Below are positions 15,868 through 23,799 of a stretch of DNA of 64,000 nt, piece by piece (position 1 is the first letter of the stretch; each line of letters begins with the position of its first letter). Position numbers and translations under genes: made by a program. The stretch is from Rhodococcus antarcticus (GTDB lineage Bacteria > Actinomycetota > Actinomycetes > Mycobacteriales > Mycobacteriaceae). Location: NCBI RefSeq assembly GCF_026153295.1, contig NZ_CP110615.1, positions 1,674,001-1,738,000 on the forward strand, in the 5' to 3' direction. The notes below the pieces were generated by a model. That model worked only from the letters and a program-made list of their open reading frames with translations. It was not told the DNA's origin and made no database searches.

Positions 15868-16469
15868 GCCAGACCCTCCCTCGCTGCGACGGACCGCACG
15901 GGTGCCTGTTCGGCCACCATCACGTCCAGGACCACGTCCTCGTCGCACCAGCCTCCCAGGCGGCCGAGACCGGGGGTGGCGCGGACCGCCTCGTGCACCG
16001 CGTCGCCGGAGAGCGGGTAGTCATCCACCCGGTGGCGCCAATGCACGGCCAGCAGGGTGCCGCCGGGCTCCAGGGCACCCACGGCGTGCTCCAGCGCGAC
16101 CCGGAGCGCGGGTCCGTCCAGGTAGTAGGCCACCTCGCTGAGGACCACGAGGTCGAAGGACTGCTCCGGCCACGGGTCGTCCAGCGACCACCGCCGCAGC
16201 TCCACGTTGCCGGGCACCCGGGCCGCGGCCTGCTCGAGGGCCGAGGCGGCCACGTCGGTGGCGAGCACCGTGTCGCAGCGCTGGGCGAGCAGGCTGCTGA
16301 GCACCCCCACCGAGCACCCCGGCTCCAGGGCCGACCGGTAGCGCTGCCGGGGAAGCGCGGCCATGGTCAGGGCCTGCTTGCGGCGCTCGTACCAGCGGTG
16401 GGTGAACCCCCAGGGGTCCTCCCCGCCCCGGGCGTAGAAGTCGTCGAAGTAGCGGGCGGGCAGGCTCAC
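15864..16469 (-). CDS. NodS-like SAM-dependent methyltransferase
   Basis: A 201-residue class I methyltransferase. FDDFYARGGEDPWGFTHRWYERRKQALTMAALP is the N-terminal cap typical of NodS-family N-methyltransferases; motif I is ALEPGCSVGVLSSLLA, motif II VLATDVA, and motif IV FDLVVLSEVAYYL. NodS methylates the free amino group of a deacetylated chitooligosaccharide, which is notable because the upstream coupled gene is a deacetylase. Substrate here is inferred only. GTG 16469 overlaps the PIG-L stop. Confidence 0.87.
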   Translation of the reverse strand: MSLPARYFDDFYARGGEDPWGFTHRWYERRKQALTMAALPRQRYRSALEPGCSVGVLSSLLAQRCDTVLATDVAASALEQAAARVPGNVELRRWSLDDPWPEQSFDLVVLSEVAYYLDGPALRVALEHAVGALEPGGTLLAVHWRHRVDDYPLSGDAVHEAVRATPGLGRLGGWCDEDVVLDVMVAEQAPVRSVAAREGLA

Positions 16470-17197
16470 TCGAACACCGTCTCGGTCGGGCGGAGCAGGC
16501 GGGCCAGGACCGGGGGCGGCAGCACCGGTGCGTCGGCGGGGTGGTCGGAGAGCGGCCGCACCTGGGTGGCGAAGCAGTCCACGGCCCGCCGCTTGGCCGC
16601 CTGGACCTCCGGCGGCAGCAGCACCGAGGCCGCGCGCGACCACGGCACCCGGGCGTCGTCGGGACCCGCCCAGTGCCAGGTCCACACCGGGAACTCCACC
16701 AGCCGCGCACCGGTGCGGCCGCACGCTGCTGCGGTGGCCCGGCCGGTGGCCTCGTGGTCGGGGTGACCGTCCTGGCGCCAGGTGGTCAGCGCCCACGTGC
16801 CGGGCCCGCGCAGCACCGGCTCCAGCGCCGCGGCCAGGTCGCCCTCTCCCTGGGCGACCGCTCCGTCGGGCAGGCGCAGCCGCAGCGGCGCACGCACCAC
16901 CCCGAGCTGCGCCAGGGCCGCCTCGGACTCACCGGGGCGCAGCGCGACGAGCTCGTCGGGGCTCAGCGTGGGCGAGCCGGGATGCGAGGCACCGCCGTCG
17001 GTCACGGCCACCACCTGCACCTGCACGCCGGCGGCCACGGCGAGCGCCATCGTGCCGCCCACCCCGAGGACCTCGTCGTCGGGGTGCGGCGCCACCACCA
17101 CGAGCCGCCGGCACCCGGCCAACGAGAACGGCGGCCAGTCGCGCGACCACGCCTGCCACTGCGACTCCGGGGTGCCCTCGCCCTCGATCAGCTCCAC
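16466..17197 (-). CDS. PIG-L (LmbE-like) N-deacetylase
   Basis: A 243-residue zinc-dependent deacetylase. The first metal motif is VVVAPHPDDEVLGVGGTMAL, the second is RQDGHPDHEATGRA. The family removes the acetyl group from N-acetylglucosamine-bearing substrates (MshB in mycothiol synthesis, PIG-L in GPI anchors, glycopeptide deacetylases). GTG 17197 overlaps the end of the upstream gene by 10 bases. With a methyltransferase downstream and many glycosyltransferases nearby, a glycosidic N-acetyl sugar is the likely substrate. Confidence 0.9.
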   Translation of the reverse strand: MELIEGEGTPESQWQAWSRDWPPFSLAGCRRLVVVAPHPDDEVLGVGGTMALAVAAGVQVQVVAVTDGGASHPGSPTLSPDELVALRPGESEAALAQLGVVRAPLRLRLPDGAVAQGEGDLAAALEPVLRGPGTWALTTWRQDGHPDHEATGRATAAACGRTGARLVEFPVWTWHWAGPDDARVPWSRAASVLLPPEVQAAKRRAVDCFATQVRPLSDHPADAPVLPPPVLARLLRPTETVFE

Positions 17198-18138
17198 AGC
17201 GGGACCCCCACCCGGCCCAGCTCGGCCAGGTCGCGCTCGGCGTGGCTCTGCCGCAGGTAGACGGTGAGGTCGGCGACGCGGGCGGCGTGCGCGGCGTCCG
17301 AGCACAGCGGGCCGGCGCCCAGGGCCCGGCCCACCCGGTCCAGCGTCAGGGTGGCCGCGGCCTCGACCACGGCACGCACGGCCATCGCGGTCGCCTGCAC
17401 GTCGCGAGCCGGGTCGGCGTCGACCTCCGCGGCGGCCTGCTCGAGCGACCACCGGGCACCGGCCAGCGCGGCGCTCACCGCGCCCAGGTGCGCCAGCTGG
17501 TGCGCGTCGGCCCGTCCGGCGCGGGCGGCCAGGGCATCGGCCACCCCGCACGCTCCGCCGAACCACGCCGCGGCCACCCCGATGGCGCCGTGCCAGAAGC
17601 CGGGACGGTGCAGGTACCCGTCGTCCGGGCCCACCTGCACGGCCTCAACGGCGTCGAAGGCCACCGAGCCGGAGTCGCTGGCCGCCATGCCCACGGCGGG
17701 CCAGGTGTCCGGCACCGGCGAGACCCCAGGGTGGCCGAGGTCCACGGCGAACAACGGCCTCATCTCACCCACGCGGGCGGTGACCAGGGCGTGGGTGCTG
17801 CTCGAGGCACCGGAGCACCAGGGCTTGACCCCCTCCAGGATCCAGCCGCCGTCGCCGTCCCGGGTCGCGGTGAGCACCGGCTGCGGCGGCTCGGCGGCCC
17901 ACACGCCCCACACCTGACCGGGCTCCGGCGGCGGACCGCCGAGCTCGGCGAGGATGGCCAGGGCGTCGGTGTGGGCCTCGGCCATGCGCCCCAGCACAGG
18001 GTCCACCCGGGCCACGGCCGCGAGCGCGCGCCAGCGCTGCGCGGTGCGCCCGGCGCCGGGCAGCGGCAGGTCGAGCTCCCCGTCGCGCACGGCCCGGGCG
18101 AGCTCCACGGCCACCGAGCTGGTGCCGACCGTGCTCAC
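17188..18138 (-). CDS. acyl-CoA dehydrogenase-like flavoprotein, short
   Basis: A 316-residue protein with the acyl-CoA dehydrogenase fold: helical N-terminus, FAD-facing beta domain (GVKPWCSGASSSTHALVTARV; AVGMAASDSGSVAFDAV), then the four-helix C-terminal domain (GALARAGR-like region, VEAAATLTLDRVGRALGAGPLCSDAAHAARVADL). It is shorter than the usual ~380 residues, and I see no clear equivalent of the catalytic Glu, so it may act on a non-CoA substrate or be non-catalytic. GTG 18138 couples it to the glycosyltransferase (GTGA). Confidence 0.82.
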   Translation of the reverse strand: MSTVGTSSVAVELARAVRDGELDLPLPGAGRTAQRWRALAAVARVDPVLGRMAEAHTDALAILAELGGPPPEPGQVWGVWAAEPPQPVLTATRDGDGGWILEGVKPWCSGASSSTHALVTARVGEMRPLFAVDLGHPGVSPVPDTWPAVGMAASDSGSVAFDAVEAVQVGPDDGYLHRPGFWHGAIGVAAAWFGGACGVADALAARAGRADAHQLAHLGAVSAALAGARWSLEQAAAEVDADPARDVQATAMAVRAVVEAAATLTLDRVGRALGAGPLCSDAAHAARVADLTVYLRQSHAERDLAELGRVGVPLWS

Positions 18139-18800
18139 CGCGCCACCGCCAGGTCGGCCAGGTGCTGCGCGAACCCCCCGGGGGCGCGGCCGGCCGTGCG
18201 GGAGGACGTGTGCACCACGACGTCGCCGGTCCAGGCCACGGTGCAGCCGGACCGCAGGGCCCGGTCGACCAGGTCGACGTCCTCGTGCACGGCCAGCGGG
18301 GCGAACCCGCCGATCCGCTGGTAGGCGGACGCGGTCAGCCCGAGGTTGGCTCCGTGCACGTGGCGGTGCCCGTCCGCGTCGGTGTAGCCCGCCTCGTACC
18401 GCTGCCGCAGGCCCACGGGTTGCCCGGCCCAGTCGCTCACCCGCACCGTCCCCGCCACCACGTCGGCCCCGCGGGCGGCATGGGTCAGCTGGTCGAGCAG
18501 CCACGTGGGGGTCACGGTGGAGTCGGCGTCCGTGGTCGCGCACCAGGTGCGCTCCCCCAGGGCCACCGCGGCGAACCCCCCGGCCCGGGCCGCTCCGACG
18601 TTGCGCCGGTCCACGTGCACCGCGAGCACGTCGGGCCCGAGGACGTCGGCGCTGCCGTCGGTGCACGCGTCCAGCACGACCACGAGCTGCACCGGTACCG
18701 CGACCCGGCGGGCGGCCTCGCGGAGGGCGTCGGTGCACGCGGGCAGCAGGTCCCGCTCGTCGTGGGCGGGGACGACGACGACGATCCGGTCGGCGATCAC
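18135..18800 (-). CDS. glycosyltransferase family 2
   Basis: A 221-residue GT-A fold enzyme. IVVVVPAHDERDLLPACTDAL opens the nucleotide-sugar-binding domain, VVLDACTDGSADV follows, the DxD-type site is ATTDADSTVTPTWL, and the acceptor side includes VHGANLGLTASAYQRIGGF and AVHEDVDLVDRAL (catalytic ED). It would transfer a sugar from a nucleotide donor; donor and acceptor unknown. No transmembrane helices, so cytosolic. GTG 18800 overlaps the upstream SRPBCC stop. Confidence 0.9.
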   Translation of the reverse strand: MIADRIVVVVPAHDERDLLPACTDALREAARRVAVPVQLVVVLDACTDGSADVLGPDVLAVHVDRRNVGAARAGGFAAVALGERTWCATTDADSTVTPTWLLDQLTHAARGADVVAGTVRVSDWAGQPVGLRQRYEAGYTDADGHRHVHGANLGLTASAYQRIGGFAPLAVHEDVDLVDRALRSGCTVAWTGDVVVHTSSRTAGRAPGGFAQHLADLAVAR

Positions 18801-19234
18801 CGCGAGCGCCCCTCGACGAGCAGCACCAGCCGACGCAGGCACTCGGCGTTGCGGGGTGCCACGGCGAGCGCCTGCAGCGGTCCCGGCACGAGCCGACCGG
18901 GTCCGTGGGTGACGACCTCGGTCATGTCCAGGCGGGTGCCACCGCCCTCGCGGCGCAGCCGGAGGGTCACCCGCGCCTCGCCGGCCGGCCACCCGCGGGC
19001 CTGCAGCACCAGCTCGCGCTCCGGCACCGCCGACACCACCGAGGTGCTGTCGTCGACCACGAGGGGCCAGGCGCCGACCGAGTGGTGCGCACGGGTGCCC
19101 GCAGCGGGCCAGCCGACGTCCACCTCTCGGATGCGGGAGGACCCGACGACCCAGCCCGCCAGGGACCACCCGTCGGCCAGGACGGCCCAGACGGCAGCAG
19201 GGGCGGCAGGGGTGGTGCGGTGGACGCTCGGCAC
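18797..19234 (-). CDS. SRPBCC family protein (polyketide-cyclase-like)
   Basis: A 145-residue START-like protein: TTPAAPAAVWAVLADGWSLAGWVVGSSRIREVD, VTLRLRREGGGTRLDMTEVV, and a C-terminal helix (NAECLRRLVLLVEG). It is the first gene of the six-gene minus operon; the GTG at 19234 has a good GAGGAG ribosome site 4 bases upstream. Family members bind hydrophobic ligands or catalyse cyclisation; the ligand here is unknown. Its position suggests it carries or shapes an intermediate of the pathway encoded by the operon. Confidence 0.83.
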   Translation of the reverse strand: MPSVHRTTPAAPAAVWAVLADGWSLAGWVVGSSRIREVDVGWPAAGTRAHHSVGAWPLVVDDSTSVVSAVPERELVLQARGWPAGEARVTLRLRREGGGTRLDMTEVVTHGPGRLVPGPLQALAVAPRNAECLRRLVLLVEGRSR

Positions 19235-19432
19235 GGGGCTCCTCGGTCGGCGGGTGCGGTCGACGGACGCAGCCGCGGACTGCTCGACGGAGGCATCGCG
19301 ATCATGGCGGCACCGCAGAGGGTCCGCAGAACGACCTCGGCCCGGCCCGGCGGGCCGGACGCGGATCCTTCGTCGGGCGGGGACCCGCGGGCTGGACCAC
19401 CCTCGGGGGACCGACGACGAGAGGAACCACCC
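19235..19432. promoter_or_regulatory. divergent promoter region of the glycosyltransferase block
   Basis: 198 bases between the SRPBCC and SDR starts hold the promoters of both arms of the cluster. GAGGAG (minus) and GAGAGGAA (plus) ribosome sites flank it. No convincing operator or -10/-35 pair could be fixed by eye. Confidence 0.5.
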
Positions 19433-20344
19433 GTGCGCACCCGCACCCGATCGCGCCGGCGGCCCACGCCGACGGCACCACCCACCCACCCCGTCGTCCT
19501 GGTCACCGGCGCCTCCAGCGGCATCGGCCGTGCCACGGCCGAGCTGTACGCCGGTCGCGGAGCCCGGCTGGTGCTGTGCTCGCGCTCGGCCGACGCCCTC
19601 GAGCGGGTGCGGGCGCGCTGCGCGGACCTGGGCGCCGAGGTGGAGGTGGTGGTGACCGACGTCGCCGACGCCGCGCAGGTGCAGTCCGCCGTGGACCGGG
19701 CGGTGGCCCGCTTCGGCCGCCTCGACGTGTGCGTCTCCGCGGCGGCGGTGATGTCCTACGGCCAGCACGCGGACACGCCGGCCGAGGTGTTCGACCGGGT
19801 GGTCACGGTGAACCTGCTGGGCGCGGCGAACGTGGCCCGCTCGGCGCTGGGGGTGTTCCGGGCCCAGGAGCAGGGGACGCTGGTGGTGGTGGGCTCGCTG
19901 CTCGGGCGCGCTGCCGTGCCGCTGGCCGGCTCCTACGTGGCGTCGAAGTTCGGCCTGCGCGGGCTCACCCGCACGCTCCGCCAGGAGAGCCGCGACCATC
20001 CCGGGGTGCACGTCACCTCGGTCGCCCCGGGTGCGGTGCGCACCCCCATCTACGCCCAGGCCGCCACCGTCATCGGCCGGACCGGCTCGCCGCCGCCGCC
20101 GGTGACCACGCCCGAGCGGGTGGCCGTCCAGGTGCTGCGCGCCGTCGAGCACGGCAGCCGTGAGCGGGACGCCGACGCCCTCGGCGGGCTGCTGAACAAG
20201 GGCATGAGCGTGGCGTTCACCGTGCTGCCGGGGCTCTACGACGTCCTGGTGGGACCGATGATGCGGACCCTGGGCGTGAGCCGGAAGCACCGCCCGAACA
20301 CCGAGGGCAACGTCTTCGTGCCGGTGGCCGAGCTCGAGCGGTGA
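19433..20344 (+). CDS. short-chain dehydrogenase/reductase
   Basis: A 303-residue SDR. After a basic leader, VVLVTGASSGIGRATAELYAGRG forms the cofactor site, VCVSAAAVMSYG replaces the usual NNAG, VTVNLLGAANVARSAL follows, and the catalytic triad is VVGSLLGR ... YVASKFGLRGL. It is the classical SDR type with a ~60-residue C-terminal extension. First gene of the plus-strand glycosyltransferase operon; GTG 19433 is preceded by GAGAGGAA. Its TGA overlaps the GTG of the small repeat ORF. Confidence 0.9.
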   Translation: MRTRTRSRRRPTPTAPPTHPVVLVTGASSGIGRATAELYAGRGARLVLCSRSADALERVRARCADLGAEVEVVVTDVADAAQVQSAVDRAVARFGRLDVCVSAAAVMSYGQHADTPAEVFDRVVTVNLLGAANVARSALGVFRAQEQGTLVVVGSLLGRAAVPLAGSYVASKFGLRGLTRTLRQESRDHPGVHVTSVAPGAVRTPIYAQAATVIGRTGSPPPPVTTPERVAVQVLRAVEHGSRERDADALGGLLNKGMSVAFTVLPGLYDVLVGPMMRTLGVSRKHRPNTEGNVFVPVAELER

Positions 20345-20442
20345 CCGGCGACCACGTGGTCGGAGACAAGACTGCCGGAGACATGGTGGCCGGCGCGAGG
20401 GTGGTCGGAGACAGGGTGGCCGCCGCGAGGGTGGCGGCGTGA
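20341..20442 (+). CDS. 33-residue pentapeptide-repeat ORF bridging two genes
   Basis: GTG 20341 overlaps the SDR stop (GTGA), and the TGA at 20440-20442 overlaps the next GTG (GTGA again). The frame consists of 15-bp units translating as VTGDH, VVGDK, TAGDM, VAGAR, VVGDR, VAAAR and a final VAA. Codon use is normal for the window. Either this is a real coupled minigene or a repeat expansion that kept the translational relay between SDR and glycosyltransferase. I recognise no family. Confidence 0.45.
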   Translation: MTGDHVVGDKTAGDMVAGARVVGDRVAAARVAA

Positions 20443-20454
20443 GGGTGGTCACGG
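20341..20454 (+). repeat. 15-bp tandem repeat at gene junction
   Basis: Six consecutive 15-base units from 20341 to 20430, best seen in GTGGTCGGAGACAAG (20356) and GTGGTCGGAGACAGG (20401), then a 14-base unit (20431-20444) whose missing base shifts frame and creates the stop/start overlap. The next glycosyltransferase begins inside the decayed end of the array (GTGGTCACG at 20445). Confidence 0.85.
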
Positions 20455-21437
20455 TGCCCGGCACCCACGCCTACGTCGACGCGGTCCGGCCCGTGGACGT
20501 GGTCCGGGTGGACGCGCCCGTGGTGAGCCCGGACCCGTGGGCACCCAGCGAGCTGTGGGACCCCGCGGTGCTCACCGCCCTGGCCGACGGGATCGACGTC
20601 GTGCACGTGCACTTCGGCTTCGACCACCTGGAGCCGGCGCAGCTGCGCGCGTGGACTGTCCAGCTCGCCGCGCTGGGGGTGCCCCTGGTGCTCACCGTGC
20701 ACGACCTGCGCAACCCCCACCACCTCGACCGGCACCGCCACGACGCCCACCTCGACGTGCTCGTGCCCGCGGCCACCGAGGTGCTCACCCTCACCCCGGG
20801 CGCCGCCGCCGAGATCGCCGAGCGCTGGGGGGTGCGGGCCACGGTGGTGCCGCACCCGGCGGTCACCACTGCCGTCGACGGCGTCCAGACGGTGCCGGGG
20901 CTCGTCGGGATCCACCTGAAGTCGCTGCGGCGCAACGTGGTCCAGCCCGCCAGGGTCGTCCGGGCGGTGCTCGACGGGGTGCGGTCCGGCGGCGGTTCCC
21001 TGCGGGTGGACGTGCACACCGACGTGGTGGAGCGCCCCGAGCTCGCCCTGGTCCGCGCCCTGGCCACGGCCGGGGAGCTCGAGCTGGAGGTGCACGGGCG
21101 CCTCGACGACCACGAGCTCGCCGCGTCGCTGCAGCGGCTGCACGTGTGCGTGCTCCCGCACCGCTTCGGCACCCACTCCGGCTGGCTCGAGGCGTGCCGC
21201 GACGTGGGCACGGCCGTGGTCGCACCGTCGTGCGGGTTCTACGCCGAGCAGTGGGTGGACGTCCGCACGGCCGTCCACGACGAGGTCCACGGGCTGCAGG
21301 AGGGCTCGCTGTCCCGTGCCGTGGCCGAGGCCCTCGCCAGCTCACCACCGCCGGCCGCCGACCCGGCGTGGCGCGCCGAGCAGCTGGACGCGGTGCGGCG
21401 CGCGCACGCCGAGGTCTACGCCCGGTGCGCCCCGTGA
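20439..21437 (+). CDS. glycosyltransferase family 4-like
   Basis: A 332-residue GT-B fold protein. The N-terminal domain carries DVVHVHFGFDHLEP and VPLVLTVHDLRNPHH, both common in family 4 transferases; the C-terminal domain has LEVHGRLDDHELAASLQRLHVCVLPHRFGTHSGWLEACRDVGTAVVAPSCGFYAEQ, where the donor-contacting E-x7-E is partly recognisable. Cytosolic. GTG 20439 sits in the repeat junction. Donor and acceptor unknown. Confidence 0.82.
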   Translation: MRVVTVPGTHAYVDAVRPVDVVRVDAPVVSPDPWAPSELWDPAVLTALADGIDVVHVHFGFDHLEPAQLRAWTVQLAALGVPLVLTVHDLRNPHHLDRHRHDAHLDVLVPAATEVLTLTPGAAAEIAERWGVRATVVPHPAVTTAVDGVQTVPGLVGIHLKSLRRNVVQPARVVRAVLDGVRSGGGSLRVDVHTDVVERPELALVRALATAGELELEVHGRLDDHELAASLQRLHVCVLPHRFGTHSGWLEACRDVGTAVVAPSCGFYAEQWVDVRTAVHDEVHGLQEGSLSRAVAEALASSPPPAADPAWRAEQLDAVRRAHAEVYARCAP

Positions 21438-22459
21438 CCGACGGTCCTGTGCGCGGCCGGCCCGTGGTCGGCCACCTGGTGCTCGGGCCCGCCCAGCACG
21501 GGGTGGTCCGCTTCGCGGAGGGCGTGCTGGCAGCGCTGGAGCACCCCGGCCCGGTGGTCCGCGCCACGTCGGTCGCCGAGCTGGGACCCGGCTGGACCGA
21601 TCGGCTGGCCGGGTGCGACCTGGTGCACCTGCAGTACACCGACGCGCTCTACGCCCCGCGCTGCGAGGACGCTGCCGCCACGCTCGTGCGCCTGGTGGGC
21701 GAGCTGGGCCGACCGTGCTCGGTGACCCTGCACGACCTGCCGCAGCCCGGCGACGGTGCGGCGCTGCTCGTGCGCCGGGCCGCCTGCTACCGCGCCGTGG
21801 TGCGGGCCGCGGTCGGTGTGGTGGTCAGCAGCGAGCACGAGTCGACGCTGCTGGACGCCGTGCTGCGGGACGATCCGGGTCCCGTGCTGCGCCCCCGCGC
21901 CGTGGTCCCGCTGCCCGTCGAGCCGCACACCCCCACCCTGCCCGAACCGGGCGACGGGCAGGTGACGGTGCTGGGGTTCCTGCACCCCGGCAAGGGCCAC
22001 GACGACGCCCTGGACGCCCTCGCCGCGCTGCCCGCGGGGGTCGGCCTGGTCGCGCTGGGCCGTCCTGCACCCGGTCACGAGGACCTGCCCGCGCGACTGC
22101 GGGAGCGGGCGGGTGGGCGAGCGGTGCGGGTCACCGGCTTCGTCGAGGACCTCGCGCCGCACCTGCGCAGCGCGGGCGTCCCGCTGGCCCCGCACCGGGC
22201 CGTCTCCGCGTCCGGCTCGGTGGGCACCTGGTTGTCGGCCGGGCGCCGACCGCTGGTCCCCGCGGGCCGCTACGCCGCCGAGCTGCTGGCCCGCTCCCCC
22301 GGTGCGCTGTGGACCTACGACACCGGTGGGCTGACCGCCGCCCTCGCGCTGGCCCTGGCCGAGCCCGAGCGCACCTGGCTCGCACCGGAGGTGGTGCTGG
22401 GACCGTCGGGGGTCGAGGTGGGCCAGGCCTACCGCCGGGCCTGGGCGGGCTTCGCGTGA
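21434..22459 (+). CDS. glycosyltransferase family 4-like
   Basis: A 341-residue GT-B protein related in layout to the gene before it: DLVHLQYTDALYAP and CSVTLHDLPQPG in the first domain; VTVLGFLHPGKGHDDALDAL, VRVTGFVEDLAPHLRSAGVPLAPHRAVSASGSVGTWLSAGRRPLV in the second. The GKGHDDAL block is the usual start of the donor domain. GTG 21434 couples to the previous stop (GTGA); GTG 21425 is an alternative. Likely the next sugar-adding step on the same acceptor, by inference. Confidence 0.82.
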   Translation: MTDGPVRGRPVVGHLVLGPAQHGVVRFAEGVLAALEHPGPVVRATSVAELGPGWTDRLAGCDLVHLQYTDALYAPRCEDAAATLVRLVGELGRPCSVTLHDLPQPGDGAALLVRRAACYRAVVRAAVGVVVSSEHESTLLDAVLRDDPGPVLRPRAVVPLPVEPHTPTLPEPGDGQVTVLGFLHPGKGHDDALDALAALPAGVGLVALGRPAPGHEDLPARLRERAGGRAVRVTGFVEDLAPHLRSAGVPLAPHRAVSASGSVGTWLSAGRRPLVPAGRYAAELLARSPGALWTYDTGGLTAALALALAEPERTWLAPEVVLGPSGVEVGQAYRRAWAGFA

Positions 22460-23721
22460 GCGGGGCGCTGGCGCTGCCGGGCGGACGCTGGGTGCTGCCC
22501 GGCAACCGGGCCGACCTCCTCGACGACGTGCACCCGCAGGAGCCGCCGGAGGTCAGCGTGGTCGTGCCGCACTACCGGCAGCAGGCCCAGCTCGACCTCG
22601 TGCTCACCGGGCTCGCCCACCAGACCCACCCGCGCAGCCGGCTGCAGGTGCTGGTGGTCGACGACGGCTCCCCCGTCCGTCCCGCGGTGCACCCCGCGGC
22701 CGCCGGGCTCGACGTGCGGGTGCTCGCGCAGGACGACCGGGGCTTCCGGGCGGCCGCGGCGCGCAACCTGGGCGCGGCGGCGGCCGACGGCGAGGTGCTG
22801 TGCTTCCTCGACGCGGACACGGTGCCGGAGCCGGGCTACGTCGCCCGGGCGAGCCGGCTGCCCGCGCTGGCACCCGATGCGCTGGTCACCGGCCGCCGCC
22901 GGCACGCCGACCTCACCGGGTGGACACCGGCCGGGCTGCTGCGGTGGTTCGGCGACGGTCCGGGCCCCACCGAGCTCGAGGAGCCGAGCTGGCTCGCCGC
23001 GCTCTCCGCCGGGCTCGCCCACGCCGACGACGGCTCGTACCGGGCGGTGATCAGCGCGGTGATGACGTGCTCGCGCGAGCTGTTCACCGAGGTCGGCGGG
23101 TTCGACGAGACGTTCACCAGCTACGGCGGCGAGGACTGGGAGCTCGCGCACCGGATGTGGACCGCCGGAGCCGTGCTGGCCCACGAGCGCAGCGCCGTCG
23201 CCTGGCACGACGGACCGGACTGGGCGGGCCGCCCCGACGACCGCGCGACCGCGGTGGCGCAGAAGGCGGCGGAGACCCGGGCCGTGGCGCGCCGCGTGCC
23301 GGTCGCCCGCGCGGGGCCGGCCTGGTTCCCGTGGCCGGAGGTGGTGCTGCGTGCCCCCGGGTCCGACCCGGCTGCGGCGGTGCGGGTGGCCCTGGCCTCC
23401 GGGCTCGACGTCGGGGTGTGGACGGAGGTGGACCTGGGGTGGTCCGACGTGCGGGTGCACACCGGGGAGGTTCCGCAGGTGGTGCTCGAGCGCGCCCGGG
23501 TGGTGGTGGACGGGGTGCCGCCGACCCCCCTGCACGCCGCGGTCGAGCTGGTGCGGCCCGGGACGGTGGGCGCACTGAGGTGGCCGGGTGGCCAGGTGCG
23601 GGCCACGCGTGCGCTGCGACGGGCCCGGCGGCACGCCCCGGCGCTGGGGCTGGGCGAGGACGCGGCGCTCGGGGCCCTGTTCGGGGTGACCGACACCGCA
23701 CCGTCGGGCGCCCGAGGCTGA
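22456..23721 (+). CDS. glycosyltransferase family 2 with galactosyltransferase-like C-terminal motif
   Basis: A 421-residue protein. The GT-A domain has VSVVVPHYRQQAQLDLVLTGL, VLVVDDGSPV, RNLGAAAADGEVLCFLDADTVPEPGY, and the chondroitin-synthase/GT27-like motif GGFDETFTSYGGEDWELAHRMW. The last ~130 residues form a separate domain with no family I can name (VALASGLDVGVWTEVDLGWSDV), which may recognise the acceptor. GTG 22456 overlaps the previous stop. Confidence 0.87.
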   Translation: MSGALALPGGRWVLPGNRADLLDDVHPQEPPEVSVVVPHYRQQAQLDLVLTGLAHQTHPRSRLQVLVVDDGSPVRPAVHPAAAGLDVRVLAQDDRGFRAAAARNLGAAAADGEVLCFLDADTVPEPGYVARASRLPALAPDALVTGRRRHADLTGWTPAGLLRWFGDGPGPTELEEPSWLAALSAGLAHADDGSYRAVISAVMTCSRELFTEVGGFDETFTSYGGEDWELAHRMWTAGAVLAHERSAVAWHDGPDWAGRPDDRATAVAQKAAETRAVARRVPVARAGPAWFPWPEVVLRAPGSDPAAAVRVALASGLDVGVWTEVDLGWSDVRVHTGEVPQVVLERARVVVDGVPPTPLHAAVELVRPGTVGALRWPGGQVRATRALRRARRHAPALGLGEDAALGALFGVTDTAPSGARG

Positions 23722-23799
23722 GGATCGCTATCTTTCGACCACTCGTCCAGCTGCGTGGCGGGGTGTTCTCTCCCCCTCTGCCGTCGCCCTGGAGGTGTT

